DNA of 64,000 nt. Origin: Nitrospira sp. (GTDB lineage Bacteria > Nitrospirota > Nitrospiria > Nitrospirales > Nitrospiraceae). Positions 10,113 through 21,324 of the stretch are shown piece after piece. Position 1 is the stretch's first letter. Every line of letters begins with the position of its first letter. The translations under genes were made by a program, and so were the position numbers. The notes under the pieces were generated by a model. That model was not told the DNA's origin, did not search any database, and worked only from the letters and a program-made list of their open reading frames with translations. Where the stretch lies: assembly GCA_024998685.1 (NCBI GenBank), contig JACOEH010000003.1, positions 112,411-176,410 on the forward strand, given 5' to 3'.

Positions 10113-12539
10113 ATGTTCGAACGATTCACGGACAAAGGTCGAAAAATCATCATCCTCGCGCGCGAGGAGGCCGAGCGGCACCAGAACGACTATCTAGGGA
10201 CTGAACATCTCGTCTTAGCCATACTTCGTGAGTCCGACGGCATTGCGCTTATGATTCTAAAAAAGATGGGGCTCTCTACGGAGCAGATCAGGTTAGAAAT
10301 TGAGCGGAATCTGCCTGGTGGAGGGACCACTATGACATTCGGAGAGATACCCTTCAGCCCCCGCGTGAAGAAGGTTATCGAATACGGAGTCGAAGAAGCC
10401 CGCCTTCTTGGCCACAACCACATCGGTAGTGAGCATCTTCTCCTCGGCCTCCTTCGTGAAGAAGAAGGGATAGGTGGGAAAATCCTCCGCAGTCTGGGTG
10501 CAAATCTGCTGACTGCACGGCAGTTGACGGTGACGTTTCTACGGAAGTCCGCTCCCCGAGAACGGGATCGGAAGAGTAATACTCCGGCTCTCGATGAATT
10601 CGGACGTGATCTGACCCAGCTGGCCCAAGAAGGTCAACTGGATCCGGTGATCGGTAGAGCCGATGAGATTGAGCGTGTCCTGCAGATCCTCAGTCGCAGG
10701 AGCAAGAATAATCCTGTGCTGATCGGCGAATCCGGTGTTGGAAAAACCGCCATCGTCGAAGGACTTGCACAACGGATTGTACAATCTGAAGTTCCCGACA
10801 ATCTGCTCTCTCGTCGGGTCATCGCCTTGGATCTAGGGTCTCTAGTTGCCGGGACCAAGTACCGTGGACAGTTTGAAGAGCGTCTCAAGGTCGTGATGAA
10901 AGAGATTGTTCAGGCCGGCAATATCATCATTTTCATTGATGAGCTGCATACGCTGGTTGGTGCCGGGGCTGCAGAGGGATCCATCGACGCTTCCAATATG
11001 TTGAAGCCGGCTTTATCGCGAGGCGAGATCCAATGCATTGGGGCCACGACGCTGGATGAGTACCGAAAGCATATTGAAAAAGACGGCGCGTTGAAACGGC
11101 GATTCCAGCCGATCCACGTTCAGCCGCCCAATCTTGATGAAACTGTCCGCATCATCCAAGGGCTTCGAGACCGATACGAGGAACATCACGGAGTCGAAAT
11201 CACGGAAGACGCCATTATTGAGGCTGTCAAGTTGTCCGATCGGTACATCACCGACCGGTTTCTCCCAGACAAGGCGATCGATTTGATCGATGAAACCGGG
11301 TCACGGGCGAAGCTTCAGACCTATGCACTTCCCTCGGAATTGAAAGCGATGGAGCAAGAGCTGAAGAAGGTGTCGCGAGAGAAAGAACTCTCAATATCCA
11401 TGCAGAATTTCGAGGAAGCCGTACGGCACCGTGAGGAAGAAGAGCGACTGCGTAAGTTGCTCGACGAATCCAAGCGAGAATGGAAAAAGAATCAAGAAAA
11501 AAACAAGCCCGTGATCGGTAAGGAGGATGTCGCCTACGTTGTGTCCAAAATGACCGGTATTCCGCTCTTTAAGCTGGAAGAAGAAGAGTCCAACAAGCTC
11601 TTGCGCATGGAAGAGTTTCTCCATAAACGAGTGGTCGGTCAAAATGAAGCGATTTCCGCAGTCGCTCGCGCCATCCGACGATCTCGTGCCGGCTTGAAGG
11701 AAGCTCGGAAACCGATCGGCTCCTTCATTTTCTTAGGACCGACGGGTGTGGGTAAGACGGAACTGGCCAGGACATTGGCTGAGTTTCTGTTCAACAGCGA
11801 AGATGCGTTGATCCGTGTCGATATGTCCGAGTATCAGGAAAAGTTTACGAGCTCTCGGCTCTTTGGAGCCCCTCCCGGCTATGTGGGGTATGAAGAAGGT
11901 GGACAATTGACCGAAAAGGTACGCCGTCGGCCTTATTCCGTCGTATTGTTCGATGAAATTGAGAAGGCTCATCCGGATGTGTTTAATGTCCTGCTTCAAG
12001 TCTTAGATGACGGAGTGTTGACCGATAGTCTCGGACGAAAGGTTGATTTCAAGAATACGGTCGTCATTATGACGTCCAACATCGGGACAAAAATGATTCA
12101 GAAGGGAGTTTCCCTTGGTTTTCAGAGCACGGAAAGCGAAGCGGCACGTCGGAAGAAGGAGGAAGTGCTCGGAGAACTTCGGAAATCATTCAGTCCCGAA
12201 TTCCTCAATCGGATCGATGAAATCGTGATTTTCCATCAATTGGAAAAAGAACAGCTCTATAGCATCTTGGATATCTTGCTCCGTGAGTTGAACCTCCGCC
12301 TATTGGATAAAGGGATTGAAATTGAGGTCGATGACGAAGTCAAGCAATGGCTCATCAAAGAGGGCTATGAGCCGTTGTACGGAGCGAGACCAATGCGGCG
12401 GGCTATACAGCGTGCCATCGGTGACCCGCTATCCGATGAGCTGATTAGGGGGCGTTTCAAAGAAAGCCGCAAGGTGAAAGTGGTTCTGCGGGACGGAGCT
12501 CCGACCTTCATCGAGCAGGAGGCATTGGCTGGAGTATAG
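10113..12539 (+). CDS. clpC: ATP-dependent Clp protease ATP-binding subunit ClpC
   Basis: N-domain [26 protein letters not shown]; two AAA modules [16 protein letters not shown] and [16 protein letters not shown]. Confidence 0.96.
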   Translation: MFERFTDKGRKIIILAREEAERHQNDYLGTEHLVLAILRESDGIALMILKKMGLSTEQIRLEIERNLPGGGTTMTFGEIPFSPRVKKVIEYGVEEARLLGHNHIGSEHLLLGLLREEEGIGGKILRSLGANLLTARQLTVTFLRKSAPRERDRKSNTPALDEFGRDLTQLAQEGQLDPVIGRADEIERVLQILSRRSKNNPVLIGESGVGKTAIVEGLAQRIVQSEVPDNLLSRRVIALDLGSLVAGTKYRGQFEERLKVVMKEIVQAGNIIIFIDELHTLVGAGAAEGSIDASNMLKPALSRGEIQCIGATTLDEYRKHIEKDGALKRRFQPIHVQPPNLDETVRIIQGLRDRYEEHHGVEITEDAIIEAVKLSDRYITDRFLPDKAIDLIDETGSRAKLQTYALPSELKAMEQELKKVSREKELSISMQNFEEAVRHREEEERLRKLLDESKREWKKNQEKNKPVIGKEDVAYVVSKMTGIPLFKLEEEESNKLLRMEEFLHKRVVGQNEAISAVARAIRRSRAGLKEARKPIGSFIFLGPTGVGKTELARTLAEFLFNSEDALIRVDMSEYQEKFTSSRLFGAPPGYVGYEEGGQLTEKVRRRPYSVVLFDEIEKAHPDVFNVLLQVLDDGVLTDSLGRKVDFKNTVVIMTSNIGTKMIQKGVSLGFQSTESEAARRKKEEVLGELRKSFSPEFLNRIDEIVIFHQLEKEQLYSILDILLRELNLRLLDKGIEIEVDDEVKQWLIKEGYEPLYGARPMRRAIQRAIGDPLSDELIRGRFKESRKVKVVLRDGAPTFIEQEALAGV

Positions 12540-12580
12540 TGCATTTGGTGATCGTTGATATCCTCATAACAAGCATGAGT

Positions 12581-12618
12581 GGCCTCTGTGGCTGATCGCT
12601 GCAGGGGCCGTTTTGTTA
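12581..12618 (+). terminator. rho-independent terminator after clpC
   Basis: GGCCTCTG ... CAGGGGCC stem (one G-T pair) followed by GTTTTGTT. Confidence 0.5.
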
Positions 12619-13752
12619 TTCAATGTCATGTGGCCCCTTCGTAACGGAATGTGCTCCCACCCTAATCGGACAGAATTTCAACCTGAGGTTCGATGGCGTC
12701 CGGGCCCGGTTCTTGGGATCGAATCTTCATGCGATGAAACAGCTGCGGCCGTACTCAGTCGTGAAGGAGAGGTGCTTTCCAACATGGTGTCTTCACAAGT
12801 GGACGTCCATGAAAAGTTCGGCGGCGTCGTCCCAGAGTTAGCCGCACGAGCTCACCTTGAGACAATCGACATAGTCGTTAGAGAAGCCTTGGTGACTGCC
12901 CAAGTCCCCAAAGGTACTCTAGGTGCGGTGGCCGTCACTCACGGACCTGGATTGGCTGGGGCGCTTTTGGTGGGAGCGAATTACGCAAAAGCCTTGAGCT
13001 ACGGCTTGGGCATTCCGATTATTGGCATCAATCATCTGCGGGGCCACATCGCTTCCGCATGGCTCGCCGACCCGATATTCCCACTGTCCTGCGTTGTGCT
13101 GGTTGTGTCGGGTGGTCATACTCATCTCTATCGCCATGAAGTCGATGGTCGGTGTATCCTACTGGGACGTACTCGCGACGACGCCGCCGGCGAGGCATTC
13201 GATAAGGGATCCCAGATGCTTGGCCTGGGGTATCCAGGTGGACCGGCTATTGATCGAATCGCACGTTCCGGAGATTCACAGGCCTATCGATTTCCTCGCT
13301 TCCACCGGGCAAAGAACAGCCTTGAGTTCAGCTTCAGCGGCCTTAAGACGGCCTTGTTGTATAAGTTACGAGAAGTGGATGGTCCTCTGCGATCTCATCA
13401 GACTGCCGACTTGGCGGCCAGCTACCAAGAGGCTATTGTGCAGGTCTTGGCCACGAAGGCCTTCGCTGCCCTCAAGCAGTCGAACTTGCAAGCGCTTGCT
13501 GTCGTGGGAGGAGTTTCGGCTAATTCACGATTGAGAACCATACTAAGCGAGCGTGCGGTACGTGAAGGCATTCGTCTATCGCTGCCGCCTCTTGAATATT
13601 GCACCGACAATGCTGCCATGATCGCCTCGGCGGGGCGCCGGTTGCTGATGAACGGAGAGCGACCACATGACGATCTCAATATCAGTCCGGCCGGGAGGTT
13701 CGTGACGATTCATGAAGAAAACCGACCCAATATCGGTTTTTCTAGGAGATAA
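12613..13752 (+). CDS. tsaD: tRNA N6-adenosine threonylcarbamoyltransferase TsaD
   Basis: LGIESSCDETAAAV, HLRGHIASAWL, VSGGHTHL; the actual start is probably an ATG slightly downstream. Confidence 0.94.
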   Translation: MLFNVMWPLRNGMCSHPNRTEFQPEVRWRPGPVLGIESSCDETAAAVLSREGEVLSNMVSSQVDVHEKFGGVVPELAARAHLETIDIVVREALVTAQVPKGTLGAVAVTHGPGLAGALLVGANYAKALSYGLGIPIIGINHLRGHIASAWLADPIFPLSCVVLVVSGGHTHLYRHEVDGRCILLGRTRDDAAGEAFDKGSQMLGLGYPGGPAIDRIARSGDSQAYRFPRFHRAKNSLEFSFSGLKTALLYKLREVDGPLRSHQTADLAASYQEAIVQVLATKAFAALKQSNLQALAVVGGVSANSRLRTILSERAVREGIRLSLPPLEYCTDNAAMIASAGRRLLMNGERPHDDLNISPAGRFVTIHEENRPNIGFSRR

Positions 13753-13763
13753 GGAGAAAGCCA

Positions 13764-15458
13764 ATTCCTGATATCCGAGGTCAGCTCACAGGACTCCGCA
13801 CTAGCCAAATCGCGTCGGTTGAACGACTCTACCGACGTCGTGTCTCCCCCGATAAAGTCATTACCCCGGAACTTGCAAAAGCCATGGCTCAGCTGACCGT
13901 TGAACTCCGTCGCCCGATCGGTGTGCTGTTGACACGACGAGGACAAGTTCAGGAAGTGATTGTGGGAACGGATTTGTCCCTGTCTTCAACGACGCTGACC
14001 CTCTTCCGTACAGGGGCGCGATCGCTCCGTGGTTTGAGGTTCATTCGTACACAACTGCACGATCAGCCCTTAAATCAAGAGGTGCTCACCGATCTCGCTT
14101 TTTTGCGCCTTGACCTTATCGGACTCCTCTCCGTCACTGAGGATGGCCAATTAGGCAATCTGTATCTCGCTCATCTGCTGGCGCCCAATTCGACTGGTCA
14201 ATTGTTCAAAGTACTCAAGGCCGTCCCGTTCCACAATCTGACCATGATGTTCGACCAGTTCATCGAAGAGCTCGACGTAGACCTTCAACAGGCGCGAGCT
14301 CACTATGCGGTGGAGAGCGGCAAGGAATCGGCGATACTTGTTAGCGCCTCCGTTAAAAGTCGGTCCGAGCAGGAAGAGCGTTTGGCCGAATTGGCTGAGC
14401 TGGCGACCTCCGCCGATATCACGGTGATCGACCGGGTCATACAACGAACGCCGGATGGGCATCAGCGGTATCTCTTGGGAAGCGGTAAGATGAAGGATGT
14501 CCTGATTCGGACGCTCCATCGGGGCGCCGACATGGTGATCTTTGATCAAACGTTGTCACCGGCTCAACTGCGGGCAATTTCAGAGATGACTGATATTAAG
14601 GTGATTGACCGGACTCAGCTGATCCTCGATATCTTTGCTCGCCGAGCCCACAGTCGTGAAGGCAAAGTCCAGGTGGAACTCGCGCAGTTACGGTATCTGC
14701 TTCCACGATTGTCTGGAAAAGGTACGGAACTCTCGCGCATGGGTGGCGGGATCGGAACTCGAGGACCGGGCGAAACCAAATTGGAAACTGATCGTCGCCG
14801 TGTGCGTGATCGCATCACGCATTTAGAACGGGAACTGACGCAGTTTGGACGCCGGCAAGACCAGCGTCGATCCAGGCGAGATCGGCACGGTCTCCCCGTC
14901 GTTTCCCTCGTGGGCTATACGAACGCCGGTAAGTCGACACTGCTCAACGTGCTGACGAACAGTCAGGTATCAGCTCAAAATCGATTGTTTGAAACTCTGG
15001 ACACGACGAGCCGACGTCTGCGGTTTCCACAGGATTGCGAAATCATCATCACCGATACGGTGGGGTTTATTCGAGATCTTCCGCAAGAACTGGTCGGCGC
15101 CTTTCGGACAACGCTCGAAGAGCTCCGAGAGGCTGATCTCATGCTGCATGTTGTCGATGGCAGCGCTGCGGACATCGACATTCAGATTACGGCCGTCGTC
15201 GCCATTCTTGAGGAGTTGCATTTGAATGCGATACCGAGATTGCTGGTGTTTAATAAGTGTGACCGGATATCACCATCGCGCGCCGAGTTACTCTGCCGGC
15301 GCTACGGAGCCATCGGCATTTCGGCATTCCAGCCTACCACACTGCGTCCTCTCCTCGCTCGATTGGAAGCCCACGTGAGGGCTTTGTCAACCGATGACCA
15401 TCAGACTGTCGGCTTGCCGCTCCAGGACGACCCGCTGGTGCTTGCATCTCGTCGGTAA
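13764..15458 (+). CDS. hflX: GTPase HflX
   Basis: GYTNAGKSTLLNVLT, ITDTVGFIRDLP; the ORF track starts at 13884, but the reading frame continues upstream with family-like residues to a putative ATT start at 13764. Confidence 0.88.
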   Translation: MPDIRGQLTGLRTSQIASVERLYRRRVSPDKVITPELAKAMAQLTVELRRPIGVLLTRRGQVQEVIVGTDLSLSSTTLTLFRTGARSLRGLRFIRTQLHDQPLNQEVLTDLAFLRLDLIGLLSVTEDGQLGNLYLAHLLAPNSTGQLFKVLKAVPFHNLTMMFDQFIEELDVDLQQARAHYAVESGKESAILVSASVKSRSEQEERLAELAELATSADITVIDRVIQRTPDGHQRYLLGSGKMKDVLIRTLHRGADMVIFDQTLSPAQLRAISEMTDIKVIDRTQLILDIFARRAHSREGKVQVELAQLRYLLPRLSGKGTELSRMGGGIGTRGPGETKLETDRRRVRDRITHLERELTQFGRRQDQRRSRRDRHGLPVVSLVGYTNAGKSTLLNVLTNSQVSAQNRLFETLDTTSRRLRFPQDCEIIITDTVGFIRDLPQELVGAFRTTLEELREADLMLHVVDGSAADIDIQITAVVAILEELHLNAIPRLLVFNKCDRISPSRAELLCRRYGAIGISAFQPTTLRPLLARLEAHVRALSTDDHQTVGLPLQDDPLVLASRR

Positions 15459-15479
15459 CCTCTGCACAATCGGGCCGCC

Positions 15480-16145
15480 ATGAAGAAAGCCAAACGCATG
15501 GGGACACAGTCCGTTCTCGACCGCCCGGCGCAGATTGCCATGAAGTTGCGTCGAGCCATGCCGGTGGTTCGAGTGGAATTAACGCATCGTTCTCCGTGGG
15601 AGCTGCTGGTCGCTACAATTCTATCAGCGCAATGCACGGACCGGCGTGTGAACCAGGTGACACCGAGCCTATTCGAGCAATATCGGACACCGCAAGCCAT
15701 GGCAAAGGCGATGCCGACTGAGCTGGAAGAGTTGATCAGATCAACCGGCTTTTATAAGAGCAAGGCGAAAAACTTGATCGGCTGTGCTCAGGTCATTACC
15801 GCGCAGTTCAAGGGCCGAGTCCCAGACACAATGGAAGAACTCATATCACTACCTGGTGTCGGGCGGAAAACAGCCAATGTGCTCCTTGGGGCTGCATTTG
15901 GAAAACCGGCTGTTGTCGTTGATACACATGTGAGCCGGGTGACCAATCGACTGGCCTTGACCCATTCAAGGGATCCCGAGCAAATCGAGCGCGATCTGCA
16001 ATCGGCATATCCACAAACCCAGTGGACGGATGTGTCCCAACGGTTGCTCCTTCATGGCCGGTATGTGTGCCTCGCACGGAAGCCTCGCTGCCATGTGTGC
16101 CCGGTTTACGATGGGTGCGAGTGGGAAGGAAAACTCCAGAAATGA
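15480..16145 (+). CDS. nth: endonuclease III
   Basis: LLVATILSAQCTDRRVNQVT, LPGVGRKTANVLLG, C-terminal C-x6-C-x2-C-x5-C cluster. Confidence 0.95.
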   Translation: MKKAKRMGTQSVLDRPAQIAMKLRRAMPVVRVELTHRSPWELLVATILSAQCTDRRVNQVTPSLFEQYRTPQAMAKAMPTELEELIRSTGFYKSKAKNLIGCAQVITAQFKGRVPDTMEELISLPGVGRKTANVLLGAAFGKPAVVVDTHVSRVTNRLALTHSRDPEQIERDLQSAYPQTQWTDVSQRLLLHGRYVCLARKPRCHVCPVYDGCEWEGKLQK

Positions 16146-17020
16146 TTAAGAGCATGACAGGATTTGGTCGGCGACAAGAGTCATGGTCCGAGGGAAGCGT
16201 CAGCGTTGAAGTGAGGTCGGTCAACCATCGGTTCCTCGAAACATCCATACGCATACCGAAGTCGATGAGTGGGCTGGAGGAACGCTTCAAGAAAACGATC
16301 CAACAACAGTGTGTCCGTGGAAGAGTCGATCTAACGGTGTCGCTACAGGGCAGTCGAGGAAGCACTCGTGCGGTGCAACTTGACGTTGAACTGGCGAAAC
16401 AGTACCATCATGCTCTTCGCATGCTTCAGCGCACGCTGAAACTTAAAGGCTCCATTGACATCGGACTGATGGCGGGGTTCCGCGATATCATCGCGCTTCC
16501 TGAGCAGCCGACCGACGATCCTACGCTCACAAAAATGGTGGAGAAGCTGGGGCTGCTTGCAGTGTCGGATATGACGAAGATGCGGGAAAAAGAGGGAGCT
16601 TTACTCGCACAGGATATCATGGTTCGACTTGATCAAGTGCGTGAGTGCAGCAGTGCAATATCGTCCCGTGCTCCTCATATTGCGCAGGAAACGTTCGACC
16701 GTATGAAGCAGCGCGTGGAGAAATTGTTGGCAGACTCTATCCCGGACCTCCCTCGGCTCAATCAAGAGTTGGCTCTGTATGCTGATCGGTGCGACATTAC
16801 GGAAGAATTGGTCAGACTAGACACGCATATGATACAGTTTGAGCGTGCGCTTCAAGGCAACGAACCGTTAGGGAAAACATTGGACTTTCTTCTGCAGGAG
16901 ATGGGACGGGAAGTCAATACCGTTGGATCAAAAGCCAACGACGCGGCGATCAGGGCCGAGGTGGTGCGCATGAAGGCGGAGCTTGAGCGTATGCGGGAAC
17001 AGATACAGAATGTCGAATGA
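16142..17020 (+). CDS. yicC: YicC-family endoribonuclease-like protein
   Basis: MIKSMTGFGRRQ...SVEVRSVNHRFLE...EMGREVNTVGSKANDA; start ATG at 16142, downstream of the ORF-track start. Confidence 0.92.
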   Translation: MIKSMTGFGRRQESWSEGSVSVEVRSVNHRFLETSIRIPKSMSGLEERFKKTIQQQCVRGRVDLTVSLQGSRGSTRAVQLDVELAKQYHHALRMLQRTLKLKGSIDIGLMAGFRDIIALPEQPTDDPTLTKMVEKLGLLAVSDMTKMREKEGALLAQDIMVRLDQVRECSSAISSRAPHIAQETFDRMKQRVEKLLADSIPDLPRLNQELALYADRCDITEELVRLDTHMIQFERALQGNEPLGKTLDFLLQEMGREVNTVGSKANDAAIRAEVVRMKAELERMREQIQNVE

Positions 17021-17732
17021 GCCCGCGATTACCACAAGTAACCATCCCCCGGGTGTTATGGAAAATCGACAAGTTCCTGAACGTCGGGGAATACTGTATA
17101 TTATTTCAGCCCCTTCAGGAGCGGGAAAGACGACCTTGTGTAAGCAGATCGTGGCGTCGGTCTTCGGGCTGTGGCATTCAGTGTCGTTTACGACAAGAAA
17201 ACCGCGTCCGGGAGAAGAACACGGACGTGAGTACTTCTTTATTGAAGAGAAGCTCTTTCACGATATGGTTGCGAGAAATGAGTTCTTGGAATATGCACAC
17301 GTGTATTCCAACTGGTACGGAACACCGCGGAAGCCTTTAATGGATAAGATGGCACAGGGCATCGATGTCTTGCTGGAAATCGATGTTCAAGGTGCGCTTC
17401 AGATTAAAAAGAAGGTCGGCGATGCCGTCTATATCTTCATCCTTCCTCCATCGATGGACATTCTGCGTGCTCGACTCCAAGGTCGGGGATCAGATTCTCA
17501 GGAGGAGATTGTTCGCCGACTACAAAAGGTGAAAGAAGAAGTGTGGTGTTTCAGGGAATATTATTACATCGTTCGCAACGATGATCTGACCCAATCCCTT
17601 CGTGAGTTGCAAAGCATATTTGTTGCTGAACGGTTGAAGACGAAACGGATGGACATGCATTGGCTTGAACAAAGCTTTATCCTTGAAAAAGATGCAAAAT
17701 TTTCGGAAAGAGAACCATCGTCCATTTTATAA
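17010..17732 (+). CDS. gmk: guanylate kinase
   Basis: GILYIISAPSGAGKTTLCKQIV, SFTTRKPRPGEEHGREYFF. Confidence 0.95.
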   Translation: MSNEPAITTSNHPPGVMENRQVPERRGILYIISAPSGAGKTTLCKQIVASVFGLWHSVSFTTRKPRPGEEHGREYFFIEEKLFHDMVARNEFLEYAHVYSNWYGTPRKPLMDKMAQGIDVLLEIDVQGALQIKKKVGDAVYIFILPPSMDILRARLQGRGSDSQEEIVRRLQKVKEEVWCFREYYYIVRNDDLTQSLRELQSIFVAERLKTKRMDMHWLEQSFILEKDAKFSEREPSSIL

Positions 17733-17751
17733 CAAGGGAATAGGATTTATT

Positions 17752-18111
17752 ATGATCGATATGTTGGGTTTGTTGCCGCAATACACGTCAAACGAATTTG
17801 ATTCGCGTCATAGATTGGTGATCGTCGCCTCGCAGCGGGCGAAGCACTTGACTCAAGGTGCTAAACCAGCCGGGTCTTCTCGCTTCACAAAAGAAACAAC
17901 CATCGCACTTGACGAGGTGTTGAGAGGTCATACCAAGTATTTGACCGGCAAAGAGGCTCGGGATGCGATGAAGGAAGCGAAACGAGGGAAAGAGGGGGAA
18001 ACCGAACGTCTAGCCATGATGACTGGAGAGGACGCCCGCGAAATCAAGAAGGAACTCAGTGTGTACGTTGATGATACGGTGCAACCGGCGGCGGCTCCGG
18101 TTGAGGAGTAA
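17752..18111 (+). CDS. rpoZ: DNA-directed RNA polymerase subunit omega
   Basis: MIDMLGLLPQYTSNEFDSRHRLVIVASQRAKHL; gmk-rpoZ-coaBC order. Confidence 0.85.
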   Translation: MIDMLGLLPQYTSNEFDSRHRLVIVASQRAKHLTQGAKPAGSSRFTKETTIALDEVLRGHTKYLTGKEARDAMKEAKRGKEGETERLAMMTGEDAREIKKELSVYVDDTVQPAAAPVEE

Positions 18112-18114
18112 AGA

Positions 18115-19359
18115 TTGGACGAAGCACAAGCGCCGATAAATCTGTGGAGCAAGCGTCTTGTCCTTGGAGTGACCGGCAGCATCGCCGTGTACAAAGCGGT
18201 CGGTTTGCTTCGAGTTCTTGCGCGTGAAGGGGCTGCCGTGTCGGTGGTCATGACTCAGGCTGCCATGAAGTTTGTGACTCCCCTTACGTTTGAAGTCCTC
18301 TCCGGAAGGCGGGTCGCGACGGACCTCTTTGAATCTCATGAGGAGATGATCCATCTCGCAGTTCCAGAACAAGCCCATGCGATTATTGTAGCGCCAGCCA
18401 CGGCGAATTTTCTGGCAAAGGCGGCGCTCGGCTTGGCGGATGACCTGTTGAGTACGATGCTGTTGAATGCTCGGTGTCCCGTGATTGTCGCTCCTGCCAT
18501 GGATGGAGACATGTGGACACATTCTACGGTCGTTCAACATGTTCAGACGCTCCGAGCCCGTGGCGTCGTTGTGCTTGATCCTGAAGTCGGTCCGCTGGCG
18601 TCGGGACAAGTCGCACAAGGGAGGCTTCCGGAAGAATCGAGAATCTTGGCTGCAGTACATGCGGCGCTGATCTCTCAGCGGGATTGGCAAGGACAGCGGG
18701 TGCTGGTCTCCGCGGGGCCCACTCAAGAACCCATTGATCCGGTTCGTTTTATTTCCAACCGGTCTTCCGGAAAGATGGGATATGCCATTGCAGAAGCTGC
18801 ACGGGACCGAGGAGCAGAGGTTATCCTGGTTACAGGGCCTTCCGCTCTAACGCCTCCTCCAGGGGTCACCACTGTTCCGGTCAACACAGCCGACGAGATG
18901 AACGACGCGTTGAGTCGGTATTTCCCGTCCTCTACGGTTCTGGTCATGGCGGCAGCGGTCGCAGACTTTCGCCCCAAAATGCCGGTCGGGCAGAAGCTCA
19001 AAAAACAAGGCAAATCTGAGCTCCTCCTCGAGCTTGAAGCCACTCCGGACATTCTCGCGATGCTGTCGGCGCGCCGGACATCGCAAATTGTGGTTGGTTT
19101 CGCGGCGGAAACCGAACAAGTACTGTCTCATGCGAAAGACAAGTTGAGAGAGAAAGGCCTGGATCTCATCGTTGCCAACGATGTCGCACAAACGGGAGGT
19201 GGGTTTGGCAGTGATGACAATGCAGTCGTCGTTCTCTCGGCCACGGGTGAACAGAAAGCGTTGGGGCTGATGCCCAAGCGCCGTCTGGCCGATGAAATTC
19301 TGACTGCCGTGCGCGAACTGTGTTTCATCTCATTTCGGCGCGAGTCATTGGTGGAGTGA
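18115..19359 (+). CDS. coaBC: bifunctional phosphopantothenoylcysteine decarboxylase/phosphopantothenate-cysteine ligase
   Basis: LGVTGSIAVYKAVGLLR, VAPAMDGDMW, SAGPTQEPIDPVRFISNRSSGKMGYAIAE. Confidence 0.95.
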   Translation: MDEAQAPINLWSKRLVLGVTGSIAVYKAVGLLRVLAREGAAVSVVMTQAAMKFVTPLTFEVLSGRRVATDLFESHEEMIHLAVPEQAHAIIVAPATANFLAKAALGLADDLLSTMLLNARCPVIVAPAMDGDMWTHSTVVQHVQTLRARGVVVLDPEVGPLASGQVAQGRLPEESRILAAVHAALISQRDWQGQRVLVSAGPTQEPIDPVRFISNRSSGKMGYAIAEAARDRGAEVILVTGPSALTPPPGVTTVPVNTADEMNDALSRYFPSSTVLVMAAAVADFRPKMPVGQKLKKQGKSELLLELEATPDILAMLSARRTSQIVVGFAAETEQVLSHAKDKLREKGLDLIVANDVAQTGGGFGSDDNAVVVLSATGEQKALGLMPKRRLADEILTAVRELCFISFRRESLVE

Positions 19360-19368
19360 CCCGAGCTG

Positions 19369-20085
19369 ATGGCTTCCAGTTCAAAAAAAATCGGTAATGC
19401 TGCAGAAATTGATCGGCTGGCCTTAGCATTTGCTAAAGAGCCGGGGTCCAAGGTATTTATTCCTCTGGCGGAAGAATACGGCAAAGCCGGCATGTGGGAA
19501 GAGGCCGTTGCCGTTCTTGAAGACGGGTTGAAGATCAATCCGGGTTTCATCACGGCCATGGTGGCGTTAGGTCGAGCATATGAGCAGCTGAACCAACCAG
19601 TCAAGGCTAAAGCCATCCTCGAAGAAGCCATAAAAACGAGCCCCGATAATCTTCGTGCGCACCGAATATTGGCCAAGCTCTACGGAGCTCAAGGGGCCAA
19701 AGAATCGGCCATCCGGTCTTGCGACGTCATTTTATCCATACATCCGCACGACCAAGAAGCCTTGTCTCTTCGTGCCGGGCTCAGCGTACCGACGACTCAT
19801 GGATGGGCACAATCGCAAGGACGATCGGATGAGAAACCGGTGAAAACTTCAAGCCGTGATTCTGTCCGTTTCCGTGCCGATGGCATGACATCCGCCTTAG
19901 ACTGTGCGATGTCGCCGATGAAAAATAAAACTAACGGCTTGTCCAGCATTCTACCCCACTCAGAAGAAAAGCTTGTTCCCACAGACAGTTCCACGGCCCC
20001 AACCTCACAGAAAACAAGAGACCCGGTGATCGCACAGCTTGAGCGGTGGCTTAACTCGATCCAGACACGTCGACAAAATCCTTAA
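19369..20085 (+). CDS. tetratricopeptide repeat protein
   Basis: Helical repeats around AVAVLEDGLKINPGFITAMVALGRAYEQLNQPVKAKAILEEAIKTSPDN. Confidence 0.75.
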   Translation: MASSSKKIGNAAEIDRLALAFAKEPGSKVFIPLAEEYGKAGMWEEAVAVLEDGLKINPGFITAMVALGRAYEQLNQPVKAKAILEEAIKTSPDNLRAHRILAKLYGAQGAKESAIRSCDVILSIHPHDQEALSLRAGLSVPTTHGWAQSQGRSDEKPVKTSSRDSVRFRADGMTSALDCAMSPMKNKTNGLSSILPHSEEKLVPTDSSTAPTSQKTRDPVIAQLERWLNSIQTRRQNP

Positions 20086-20215
20086 GCGTCTTCTCGCCCT
20101 CACTCCTGAACTTCACCCTGACTTCAACGGTTTGACCCTCTGAGAGGGGGCTGTTAGAATGCCGCCCTTGCTGTGATGGTGTGAGCAGGTGTATTAGGGA
20201 GGTACTGCACGAGGC

Positions 20216-20689
20216 ATGCTGCGTATCCTAGTCCTTCACGGTCCCAATCTGAACCTGTTGGGTCATCGGGAGGAATCCATTTATGGGACGACGACCCTTG
20301 ATACGATCGATGCGTCGCTGATAAAGCTGGGTGGTGAGCTTGGAGTTGAACTTGTTATTCGTCAGTCGAATCTTGAGGGGGAATTGGTGAACTGGATTCA
20401 AGAAGCGCGACGAGACTATCACGGCATTATCATCAATCCAGCAGCCTATACTCACACCAGCATTGCGATACGCGATGCGCTGGCCGCCGTTGATGTGCCT
20501 ACCATCGAGGTCCACCTGTCAAATATCTATCGACGTGAAGAATTCAGGCGACATTCATATGTGTCGGGGATTGCGCTGGCACAGATTGCCGGGTTCGGTG
20601 CAACCGGGTATCTCTTGGCCTTGCGAGGACTGTGCGAATACATATCCGACAGCGGATCGAACCGTTCTTCTAGTGGGGTACCTCGATAA
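20216..20689 (+). CDS. aroQ: type II 3-dehydroquinate dehydratase
   Basis: [51 protein letters not shown]. Confidence 0.95.
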   Translation: MLRILVLHGPNLNLLGHREESIYGTTTLDTIDASLIKLGGELGVELVIRQSNLEGELVNWIQEARRDYHGIIINPAAYTHTSIAIRDALAAVDVPTIEVHLSNIYRREEFRRHSYVSGIALAQIAGFGATGYLLALRGLCEYISDSGSNRSSSGVPR

Positions 20690-20763
20690 GCGGAGCGAAG
20701 ACAGGCGAGCATTGAGGGTATCATCAGGCCGGTTGGTTTCTTAAAAATAGAAGGGAGTTGCGA

Positions 20764-21324
20764 GTGATTTCCACGGTGGATTTTCGTAGTGGGGTACGCT
20801 TGATGGTCGAAGGCGAGCCCTTTTATATCGTCGAGTTTCAGCACGTCAAGCCGGGCAAAGGTGGTGCTTTCGTACGGACAAAGTTGAAAAGCTATCTCTC
20901 TGGAAATGTGTTGGACCGAACCTTTCGCTCTGGAGAACGGTTTGAAGAGCCAGATTTGGAAGAGCGCGACATGCAGTTTCTCTATGCATCCGGAAATTCC
21001 TATACACTGATGGACACTGAGACGTATGAGCAATTGACGTTTGAGAGGAGTCAGTTGGGAGAGAACGCCGATTTGTTGAAAGAAAATATGGTCGCCAAGA
21101 TCCTCATCTATGAGCATCGCCCGATTGCCGTCGAGTTGCCGAACTTCATCGAGCTCAAGGTCGTCGATGCGGAGCCCGGTGTGCGGGGAGACACTGCGTC
21201 AGGAGGAACCAAACCGGCGGTCGTGGAAACGGGAGCGACGATCAAAGTCCCGCTCTATTTGGAGGTCGGCACCGTCATTCGAATCGATACTCGCACGAGG
21301 TCCTATGTGGAGCGTGTTCGGTGA
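20764..21324 (+). CDS. efp: elongation factor P
   Basis: [50 protein letters not shown] start. Confidence 0.95.
   Translation: MISTVDFRSGVRLMVEGEPFYIVEFQHVKPGKGGAFVRTKLKSYLSGNVLDRTFRSGERFEEPDLEERDMQFLYASGNSYTLMDTETYEQLTFERSQLGENADLLKENMVAKILIYEHRPIAVELPNFIELKVVDAEPGVRGDTASGGTKPAVVETGATIKVPLYLEVGTVIRIDTRTRSYVERVR

Noticed and set aside
20130-20160. CCCTCTGAGAGGGGG hairpin before aroQ as terminator
   Set aside because: Very short loop and no T-run
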